Shown here piece after piece: positions 1-5,718 of a DNA stretch of 5,796 bases (the first letter of the stretch is position 1; every line of letters starts with the position of its first letter). A program made the position numbers and the translations under genes. Below the pieces are notes generated by a model. That model worked only from the letters and a program-made list of their open reading frames with translations, searched no databases and was not told the origin of the DNA. Location: the NCBI GenBank assembly GCA_009885665.1, contig VFKI01000122.1, positions 1 through 5,796 on the forward strand, in the 5' to 3' direction. This stretch comes from Gammaproteobacteria bacterium (GTDB lineage: Bacteria > Pseudomonadota > Gammaproteobacteria > DSM-16500).

Positions 1-207
1 CAAAACCTTGGCTCAAATCTGGCCGTTTTCTGCAAAATGCAGCCCCGGCTGAATAGTTACCGTTTCCGTCCATGTCATAGTAAAGTGACCTCGTTGCTGA
101 CACAAGGGGACGGTTGACCGTTCTGTCTGAAGCAGAACAGGAGAGCCAATTTAGATGGGACACCCCTGGAAATTTGGCAAATAAAAGTATCAAATGAAAG
201 TAAACCG
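1..207. other. Left flank without a recognisable gene
   Basis: I see no supportable gene here. Frame 1 is open from the window edge to a TGA at 115-117, but the 38 codons resemble no family I know. Two small hairpins are visible: one with arms CTGCA/TGCAG (30-34 and 38-42) enclosed by GCCG/CGGC (22-25 and 46-49), and one with arms GTTCTG/CAGAAC (120-125 and 133-138) around a 7-nt loop. Neither is followed by a T-run, so I do not call them terminators. A TGTCA-type motif at 73-90 resembles one at the right end of the window, which may point to insertion-sequence debris, but no transposase is visible. Confidence 0.4.
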
Positions 208-216
208 TGATATGCT
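208..216 (+). promoter_or_regulatory. Candidate extended -10 promoter element
   Basis: TG at 208-209, one base, then TATGCT at 211-216 matches an extended -10 box of a sigma-70 type promoter. No good -35 hexamer lies 16-18 nt upstream. If it is used, transcription would start around 222-224 and give the operon a leader of roughly 245 nt that includes all the inverted repeats described below. A heat-shock sigma-32 promoter was looked for because of the chaperone content. CCCCTCT at 220-226 resembles its -10, but the only TGAAA (195-199) is 20 nt away, which is too far. Confidence 0.25.
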
Positions 217-218
217 AT

Positions 219-240
219 GCCCCTCTGTTTGGGGCAGGGG
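219..240 (+). repeat. G/C hairpin with alternative pairing
   Basis: GCCCC (219-223) pairs perfectly with GGGGC (231-235) around a 7-nt loop. A second G-run at 237-240 gives CAGGGG (235-240), which can instead pair with the CCCC and CTG of 220-227. The hairpin is followed by TAAATTATTA rather than a T-run, so it is not a standard intrinsic terminator on this strand. It lies immediately after the candidate -10 element and would be at the very 5' end of the transcript. Confidence 0.4.
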
Positions 241-250
241 TAAATTATTA

Positions 251-283
251 CCTATATAAAAATATAGGATAGCGATATAGCGA
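251..283 (+). repeat. AT-rich palindrome followed by direct repeats
   Basis: CCTATATAAAAATATAGG (251-268) is a perfect inverted repeat with 7-bp arms and an AAAA loop. It is followed at once by two copies of ATAGCGA (269-275 and 277-283) with an 8-bp period. The combination could be a repressor operator, or a hairpin in the leader RNA. It also contains TATA-like -10 sequences, so a promoter inside it cannot be excluded. No regulator gene is present in the window. Confidence 0.35.
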
Positions 284-400
284 GGTTATTTCGTGCAGGG
301 TTCCCAAGGAGGGAGGCGAAACAATGCGTCATTCTCCTCTGACGTGCATATCTCGTGCAAATTATCACGCCATCAGTTCCCTTCCTCCTATTTTTATATA
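253..400 (+). repeat. Nested long-range inverted repeat in the operon leader
   Basis: The outer arms are TATATAAAAATA (253-264) and its exact reverse complement TATTTTTATATA (389-400). The inner arms are AGGAGGGAGGCGAA (307-320) and TTCCCTTCCTCCT (377-389), which pair over 13 positions with one G-T wobble and one bulged C. The arms are in nested order, so one RNA could form both helices, with a further small hairpin (ATGCGTCA at 324-331 against TGACGTGCAT at 340-349, 2-nt bulge) inside. The outer left arm can alternatively fold on itself as the 251-268 palindrome. The structure could be a leader control element or the relic of a mobile element. Confidence 0.45.
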
Positions 401-452
401 TCGATAGATACGGTGCAGATTTTTAAAAAATAATAGACAGCTTGTTCTTTTA

Positions 453-458
453 AAGGAG
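453..458 (+). promoter_or_regulatory. Ribosome binding site of the Hsp70 gene
   Basis: AAGGAG stands 9 nt before the ATG at 468, a strong Shine-Dalgarno match that fixes the start. The pyrimidine tract CTCCT at 385-389, part of the leader inverted repeat, could in principle pair with its AGGAG. Confidence 0.8.
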
Positions 459-467
459 CGTGAAGAT

Positions 468-2675
468 ATGGGTATTGCAATCGGGATTGACCTTGGCACA
501 ACAAATTCAGTCGCCTGTATAAAAAAAATAGGCATTTCAGCTATCCGCAATGCAGAAGGGGACGAATTAACCCCATCTTGTGTGACGATGTTGCCAGACG
601 CAAGCCTGGTCGTCGGGCGTGCTGCACGCGATTTGCAAAAACAATACCCTGAGCAAACCATTACCTCTGTTAAACGTTTGATGGGGCGTGGGTTTGACGA
701 TCCTGAAGTCCAAAATGCGGTCCGTGAACATCACGTCAGCTATCCGATCACAACCGACCCTTCCGAACCAGGGAGTATTCATCTTTCGTTAAATAATAAA
801 TCCTATACCCCCGAAATGATTTCGGGTTTGATTTTAAAAAAACTTATCCAAGACAGTGAAGCAGAATTACATAATAAAGTTGATCGTGCGGTTGTCACTG
901 TCCCAGCCTATTTCTCTGATCGCCAAAAGTTCGCCACCCGGGCGGCATGCGATTACGCAGGCATCCAATTATTACGTCTATTGCCTGAACCCACCGCCGC
1001 TGCGCTATCATTCGGTCTGGGAGAATTAACTGAAACGGATTCACGCACTATCATGGTCTTTGATCTGGGGGGTGGGACTTTTGACATTTCCGTATTAAGT
1101 TTTGCCGGCGGCAGCTTTATGGAGGTGACGAAAGGGGGCGATATGTGGCTGGGCGGGGATAATATTGACACGCTCTTAGCGAATCATGTTTTCAGTAAAA
1201 CACAAGAACAAACAGGTTGCCAGCCAATTACCACCTTACTCGATGCACTCACCCCTGCACAGCGTGCGCACTTTCTTGTTGAGCTTCGCGAGAAAGCGGA
1301 AGCAGCGAAGATTACCCTCAGCACAGAAACATCGGCAACTATCGAAATGTTTGGCTTATTGCGTGATGAACACAATCAGTTACTCGATATCGACGTCACC
1401 ATCACGCGCGATGAATTCAACCAACTCTTAAAACCGATTGTGGAAAAAATCATCCACATTACCCAACAAATTCTGCATGAAATTCGCTTTGAACCCGAAC
1501 TCATCGACACGGTTTTAATGGTGGGTGGCTCATCTTTAGTTCCCGCTATTCAAGATGCCCTTAAGAATTTATTTGGTGCGGACAAGGTCAGCATCCATCC
1601 GCGTCCCATGTTAGCTGTCGCCGAAGGCGCGGCGTTTATGGCTAATAAAATGACTGGGGAAACGATCGAAGACCAGACTGCTTTTTCCATGATGCATTCT
1701 TCGGCACACGATTATTATTTACAGCTTGCTGGCGGCAAAAAACATTTACTCATTGCGCGCAATACCCCTTTACCTGCCCACGCTGAAGAAACGCTGCACT
1801 TTACGCATAAAGAACAAATGCTCGCACGGCTAAGAGTTTTTAATGAAGCAGAAGGTATCCTAGATCAGGTAGGCGAACTATGGTTTCATAAAGAGACCAC
1901 GGACGAGACAAATAATCAACGTCCTCCCACGATTCGCATGATGTTTTCGGTGGATGAAGATAATATCATCAATATAAAAGCTTGGTCGGAAAAGGATACG
2001 CAACAAGTGATCGAAGCGCAGATTGGCCGTGGCGGGTTAGTTGCTAAATTGTATCATGATCTAGAAAACGTGCTCTCTCGCATAGCTGCGCAAGCTAAAA
2101 AAGAAGACGTCCGCGAAGATGTGCAACGCCTAAGCCAACATGTTGCCACCTCAATTTTATCTGTTGCCGATCCGCTCACCGGCGAGGTGCGCAATGAGCA
2201 GAAACAGCACGCTCAACAACAAATTGCAACATTGCTTGCATTGCACGAAAAGGGAGTCGCGCCGTTATTAGCATATGAATTTTGCCTGAAAGGGCGTAAC
2301 GCTGCCGAAGCCGCTTTGACGGATGCAGAAAAAAATCGTGTGGATGCACTCCTTACGCAAATGAGAGAAGCCCTGGAAACCCTGACAGATGCCGATAAAA
2401 TACTTCAGCTTGACGGAGCAATAGACGAATTTTTTGATGACGTGCCTATCGCTTTTGTTTTGGCACGTGCTGCTGACGGCCTGCGGTCATTTGAACGAGA
2501 CAATGAAACAGGCAACGCACGAGAAATGCGTGATTATATGAAAAAGTTAATTGAAAACCGTTACAATGAAGCTGATTATGAGCAGTTCAGTGTGAAGATA
2601 AATATGCTCCTGTATATGAACTTTTCCTATGATAATGTTTCCACACATCGATTTGATCGGGATGTTGTACTATGA
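468..2675 (+). CDS. Hsp70-family molecular chaperone, HscC/DnaK-like, divergent
   Basis: This 735-aa protein is an Hsp70 ATPase chaperone, expected in the cytosol. The nucleotide-binding domain (about 1-395) has phosphate-1 motif IGIDLGTTNS (5-14), VKRLMGR with the catalytic lysine K69, PAYFSD (146-151), LPEPTAAAL with E174, phosphate-2 FDLGGGTFD (198-206; D199 and T204), LGGDN (228-232) and adenosine motif MVGGSSLVPA (351-360), so ATPase activity is expected. The usual linker (VLLLDVTPLSLG type) is not recognisable at about 400-418, where an unrelated sequence with SMMHSSAHDYY stands. A divergent beta substrate-binding domain follows (about 418-523; ARNTPLPAHAEETL, FSVDEDNIINIKAWSEKD), then about 210 residues of mostly helical tail, longer than the DnaK lid. 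E. coli DnaK has 638 aa and HscC 556. PAYFSD and the closeness of EPTAAA to HscC argue against housekeeping DnaK. Its stop overlaps the next start as ATGA. Confidence 0.95.
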   Translation: MGIAIGIDLGTTNSVACIKKIGISAIRNAEGDELTPSCVTMLPDASLVVGRAARDLQKQYPEQTITSVKRLMGRGFDDPEVQNAVREHHVSYPITTDPSEPGSIHLSLNNKSYTPEMISGLILKKLIQDSEAELHNKVDRAVVTVPAYFSDRQKFATRAACDYAGIQLLRLLPEPTAAALSFGLGELTETDSRTIMVFDLGGGTFDISVLSFAGGSFMEVTKGGDMWLGGDNIDTLLANHVFSKTQEQTGCQPITTLLDALTPAQRAHFLVELREKAEAAKITLSTETSATIEMFGLLRDEHNQLLDIDVTITRDEFNQLLKPIVEKIIHITQQILHEIRFEPELIDTVLMVGGSSLVPAIQDALKNLFGADKVSIHPRPMLAVAEGAAFMANKMTGETIEDQTAFSMMHSSAHDYYLQLAGGKKHLLIARNTPLPAHAEETLHFTHKEQMLARLRVFNEAEGILDQVGELWFHKETTDETNNQRPPTIRMMFSVDEDNIINIKAWSEKDTQQVIEAQIGRGGLVAKLYHDLENVLSRIAAQAKKEDVREDVQRLSQHVATSILSVADPLTGEVRNEQKQHAQQQIATLLALHEKGVAPLLAYEFCLKGRNAAEAALTDAEKNRVDALLTQMREALETLTDADKILQLDGAIDEFFDDVPIAFVLARAADGLRSFERDNETGNAREMRDYMKKLIENRYNEADYEQFSVKINMLLYMNFSYDNVSTHRFDRDVVL

Positions 2676-3250
2676 TTTGTCCGACATGTAAGACCCACAA
2701 TGCAGCGCCGGAAGCCTGTGTGCAATGCGGCGCTGATCTGGCAATCCATCGGTTGCTCAAAGAAATAGATAAAGAGAAAGAAATAGATAAAGAGCACGCG
2801 CAGCCTAAAGCGGTGCCCATGCCTGCGCGGGTTGAAGATAAAAAACCGTCGCGTTTATTGCATACCATGCAAATCATCGCCGCTTCTTTATTAACAACTT
2901 GCGCGTTATTTGGTATTTTTGTTGGTTATAAATTTTTAGTTTTTTTCAACCAAAAAAATCAAACGCATAATCAGGCACCCGCGCAATGGTCCGCCATCAG
3001 TATGGCTCAATTGCAACAAATGAATGCAACCATTAAAGAAGAATTGGATCTCATTTTAGATCAACAGCAAGAACTACAGCAGTTACGACAAAAATTACAG
3101 CGCTTGAGCGATAGCAATGCGTCTTTGCGTAACACCTACGCGACAACCACAAACATACCCGCAACGCAGCATAACGCCCCTGCTATACCGCCTTCGGTTA
3201 ATGCCTTGCCTAGTACAGGAGTCAATCCGCATGCGCTACAAACGCCATAA
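2672..3250 (+). CDS. Zinc-ribbon, single-pass membrane protein with coiled coil
   Basis: I do not recognise a named family for this 192-aa protein. It opens with CPTC (3-6) and CVQC (16-19), a C-x2-C-x9-C-x2-C layout typical of a minimal zinc ribbon. A charged stretch with a duplicated KEIDKE (30-41) and a basic segment (57-64) lead to one hydrophobic span at about 66-91, a likely transmembrane helix. Residues about 110-152 are rich in Q, L and E with heptad-like spacing, suggesting a coiled coil. The tail (155-192) is rich in P, T, N and A and probably disordered. The positive charges before the span suggest the zinc ribbon is cytoplasmic and the coiled coil periplasmic. The start overlaps the Hsp70 stop by 4 nt with only a weak GGGA (2659-2662) upstream, so translation is probably coupled. 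A role as membrane anchor or adaptor for the chaperone is inference from position alone. Confidence 0.85.
   Translation: MICPTCKTHNAAPEACVQCGADLAIHRLLKEIDKEKEIDKEHAQPKAVPMPARVEDKKPSRLLHTMQIIAASLLTTCALFGIFVGYKFLVFFNQKNQTHNQAPAQWSAISMAQLQQMNATIKEELDLILDQQQELQQLRQKLQRLSDSNASLRNTYATTTNIPATQHNAPAIPPSVNALPSTGVNPHALQTP
2759..2794 (+). repeat. Perfect 18-bp tandem duplication inside a coding region
   Basis: AAAGAAATAGATAAAGAG occurs twice head to tail (2759-2776 and 2777-2794) in the zinc-ribbon membrane protein gene. It is in frame and encodes KEIDKE twice, in the linker between zinc ribbon and membrane span. The two copies are identical at the DNA level, so the duplication is recent or variable in copy number. 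Confidence 0.9.
3217..3221 (+). promoter_or_regulatory. Ribosome binding site that decides the start of the third gene
   Basis: AGGAG lies 9 nt before the ATG at 3231, inside the end of the preceding gene. The reading frame is open further upstream to an ATG at 3117, but that would overlap the preceding gene by 134 nt. The start at 3231 has the better ribosome binding site and overlaps by only 20 nt. Confidence 0.75.
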
Positions 3251-5303
3251 AAAAAATGTTTCCCAAAAAAAGCCATCTTCCGTTCAATCGAGGTTACCTA
3301 GCGAGTTGATTGAAAAAAAGCTTTATTCTGACCTCATTCAATTGGCGCATGCGCGTGAAACGTTGACACATCATGATCGCTATCTGTATGCGTATTCTTT
3401 GTCCCAAATAAATCAACCCGCCAAAGCCCTATTACAACTCGCGCAGCTCACAAAATGGCAAGCAGAGCTGAAAGCCGACTGCATTCAATTAGCGAAAGGT
3501 CTTTTACTTGAGCCCGCCACGCTTGCGCAAGGCGATTTATCTGAGTCCGAGTTGTGTCAGTTAATTGAAATTTTTAAAAAATTGTTACCTGATTCGTCGG
3601 CTTACGCTGCTTTAATGCATTATTTATTAAAACAATCGTTCCTTGCTAAAAAGTATGATGCTATTGAACAATTGTTAAAGCTAACGAAAACTTCACAAAC
3701 AACGGCATATTTAGAAAATATGGGAAAATTACGCTTTCATCAAATACAGCAAAATATAGGCGCGAACCCTGTTATTTTTGCAGCAGAAATATTGACGGGC
3801 GCAGCTTGTCTGATACGACGCGAAACGCTATATCAACAAAATAGCGCCGATATTTTTAACGCGCTAGCGGGGCAAATAAAATTAAAATATTTGGAATGGA
3901 CAAAAAACAACGCGGGTCGCGTCGTGTGGCAGGTTGATGAATTCAATCAGTGGATAGATGTCGAGGCCTTATTATTGACCGAAGTATTGCAACATGCTGT
4001 CGTGTATACTGATGCGCAAACTGATGCGCAAACCATTATTCCCTCTGCGGGCTGGGTTATTTATCGTGACAGCAACAGTGCCGCCACGCAAACATTTATG
4101 GCATGGCTGACATCGTCAGCCCCCCATCTTGTGCCGCTTTATGATGCTAATTTGTACCATGCATTGATGTGGGCTGTCACGGGTCGAGAAAAAATCGGCG
4201 CCAATGCACTGAGCAAACTTGCTCGACAAAAAACCACGCCCGCTTGGCTGCGTTTCGCCTTGTGTTTGCGCGGCGCGGCGCAAGGTAAATCAAGTTTTAA
4301 TCAAGCAATTACGCCAGAAACCCTTGAGACGGAAGGTTGCGCAGATTTTTTTAAATCGCTTTTATTGCGAGTCATCGATAGTTTGTCCGGCGACACAACC
4401 GATTCCGATTGGGGCCTAACTGATTCGGCGTATCAGCGCCTGCTAGAGATATTTTCGCCGGTGTTGGGTATGCCTCAGATAAATGAAATTCTGTTGGCAA
4501 TATCCATTGCAGAATGTTATCTTGAAAAAAAATCGAACAAACGATATGACTTATCCCCGGTGTTACGCGCAGCAGTGCACGCACAAGATCGTGAGCTGGT
4601 GGATGAAGTCGAAGCATTAATCGCGCGGCAAAAAGAGTGCATGACATTTTATGACGCGTTGCATGATAAAAAACAAGAAAAATTGATATTTAAAAATATA
4701 AAAGATCGTGATCAACTGCTTGCGCATTTAACGCTTTTCATAGACACATACCTTTGGGATGCCAGAATGATGAAATCAGAGGTGCCTCAAGCGCACGTCC
4801 AGGCATTGCTCAAAAATAAAAATTGTAATAAATTACTGCCACTTGAAACCGCTTTAAAATTTAACACATTTTTTTGTGAAAATTGTGATAAACCGCATAA
4901 AAGCTGCGATATCAGCGGCCTCGTTGCAACCTTTCAATTGCCGGTTGCGCGACCTCCGGCTATGCGGCACGTGGTGTTGAAACAAAAGCAGCAGGCTACG
5001 CCGACGTCCATCGCCAATATAGATAATCCATTTGCATTATTGGGTGTCAGTCTGACTGACACTAAACCGACCATCATGCAAAAACTGTTGCAAGCAATAC
5101 AGAAACATCCAGAAAAAATGGCTGAATTACGGCAAGCACAAAATGAATTATTTCAGCCCGCTCAGCGCTTTTTGCATCATTATCTAGGCGAAGTGGTGAT
5201 GGAGGTGGCTCAGCCGGTCGCACATACGGCGAGCGAAACGACATCCACAACGATGCTAACCCCGATCCCATTCAGAAAGGCGTATTTACATGCGCCCTGC
5301 TAA
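3231..5303 (+). CDS. Large helical protein with Cys/His cluster and J-like C-terminal segment
   Basis: This 690-aa protein matches no family I can name. The first 15 residues are strongly basic, and no signal peptide or membrane span is evident, so it is probably cytoplasmic. Residues about 25-200 are helical and TPR-like in texture (for example 50-92 and 127-171), though no clean TPR consensus is present. C549, C552, H556 and C559 form CENCDKPHKSC, a possible zinc site. Residues 599-653 resemble a J domain: NPFALLGVS (599-607), a helix (612-625), HPE (626-628) where DnaJ has HPD, then LRQAQNELF, PAQR and HHYLG (633-653), which parallels the helix III-IV pattern of J proteins with a shortened loop. 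The last 37 residues are low complexity. The coding region overlaps the preceding gene by 20 nt and the GrpE gene by 14 nt. A scaffold or J-like co-chaperone role is inferred from this similarity and from the operon. Confidence 0.85.
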   Translation: MRYKRHKKNVSQKKPSSVQSRLPSELIEKKLYSDLIQLAHARETLTHHDRYLYAYSLSQINQPAKALLQLAQLTKWQAELKADCIQLAKGLLLEPATLAQGDLSESELCQLIEIFKKLLPDSSAYAALMHYLLKQSFLAKKYDAIEQLLKLTKTSQTTAYLENMGKLRFHQIQQNIGANPVIFAAEILTGAACLIRRETLYQQNSADIFNALAGQIKLKYLEWTKNNAGRVVWQVDEFNQWIDVEALLLTEVLQHAVVYTDAQTDAQTIIPSAGWVIYRDSNSAATQTFMAWLTSSAPHLVPLYDANLYHALMWAVTGREKIGANALSKLARQKTTPAWLRFALCLRGAAQGKSSFNQAITPETLETEGCADFFKSLLLRVIDSLSGDTTDSDWGLTDSAYQRLLEIFSPVLGMPQINEILLAISIAECYLEKKSNKRYDLSPVLRAAVHAQDRELVDEVEALIARQKECMTFYDALHDKKQEKLIFKNIKDRDQLLAHLTLFIDTYLWDARMMKSEVPQAHVQALLKNKNCNKLLPLETALKFNTFFCENCDKPHKSCDISGLVATFQLPVARPPAMRHVVLKQKQQATPTSIANIDNPFALLGVSLTDTKPTIMQKLLQAIQKHPEKMAELRQAQNELFQPAQRFLHHYLGEVVMEVAQPVAHTASETTSTTMLTPIPFRKAYLHAPC
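4008..4031 (+). repeat. 12-bp tandem duplication inside a coding region
   Basis: ACTGATGCGCAA is repeated exactly (4008-4019 and 4020-4031), in frame, giving TDAQ twice at residues 260-267 of the large helical protein. It probably lies in a surface loop before the GWVIY segment. It is short and likely of replication-slippage origin. Confidence 0.85.
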
Positions 5304-5718
5304 ACCTCTTGTTCAACAAATACAGCAACGCGTCATCGAATTGCAGAAATCGTATGTCTTATTACAAGAAAAACAAGCGCGCGAGACGAAAGAGGGGGCG
5401 TTGCAGTTAGAAAGATCGGCGCTGAAACTCATTGATATTCTCGATATGATAGAAATGCTGGCGCCAGAAATGCACGATGCCACGGGTGTGCGTATCATGC
5501 AAAAAATTCAACGCCGCTTGCTTGAATTATTGCGCACCTGGCAAGTGCAAGAAATTACCTTAACGCTCAAAGATGAAGTACAGCCAGGTAAAGTCCGTGT
5601 CTTGGAAACACGGGTTGCATCAGGCAAAAACAGTGGCACGATTCTTGAAATCTGCCGCAAGGGATATCAACGTGGCGATAAAGTCATTCGCCCGGCAGAT
5701 ATTATCACGGCCGAGTAA
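5290..5718 (+). CDS. grpE: GrpE-family nucleotide exchange factor, short paralogue
   Basis: GrpE proteins release ADP from Hsp70 and so reset the chaperone cycle in the cytosol. This 142-aa protein has an N-terminal helical part (about 5-85, with a possible coiled coil at 8-35) and a C-terminal beta domain (about 88-142). The domain ends with KGYQRGDKVIRPADIIT (124-140), which fits the end of the GrpE signature (GY, a few residues, then RPA and hydrophobic residues). The F-[DN]-P...H.A part of the signature is missing, and EVQPGKVRVLE stands roughly there. At 142 aa it is shorter than E. coli GrpE (197 aa), mainly in the N-terminal helix. AGAAAGG (about 5274-5280) lies 9 nt before the start, which overlaps the preceding stop by 14 nt. 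Sharing an operon with an Hsp70 supports the call. It is probably a paralogue beside a housekeeping GrpE elsewhere (inference). Confidence 0.85.
   Translation: MRPAKPLVQQIQQRVIELQKSYVLLQEKQARETKEGALQLERSALKLIDILDMIEMLAPEMHDATGVRIMQKIQRRLLELLRTWQVQEITLTLKDEVQPGKVRVLETRVASGKNSGTILEICRKGYQRGDKVIRPADIITAE

Noticed and set aside
1..117. Open frame from the window edge to a TGA at 115-117, possible end of a gene
   Set aside because: Only 38 codons, with no recognisable family and a composition rich in C, R and S that does not look like the genes of the operon.
120..138. Hairpin GTTCTG/CAGAAC as an intrinsic terminator
   Set aside because: The stem is only 6 bp with mixed composition and no T-run follows.
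155..184. Nine-codon ORF after AGGAG (139-143)
   Set aside because: Too short to support, spacing of 11 nt is long, and it has no link to the operon.
195..226. Sigma-32 heat-shock promoter (TGAAA and CCCCTCT)
   Set aside because: The two elements are 20 nt apart, longer than the usual spacing, and the -35 half is poor.
365..661. Minus-strand ORF of 98 codons across the Hsp70 start
   Set aside because: It is mostly antisense to the conserved Hsp70 N-terminus, has no ribosome binding site of note and no recognisable domain.
3117..3230. Upstream extension of the large helical protein to an ATG at 3117
   Set aside because: It would overlap the zinc-ribbon protein gene by 134 nt. A good AGGAG 9 nt before the ATG at 3231 explains the start.
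4372..4647. Minus-strand ORF of 91 codons inside the large helical gene
   Set aside because: Antisense shadow of a long coding frame, with no family resemblance.
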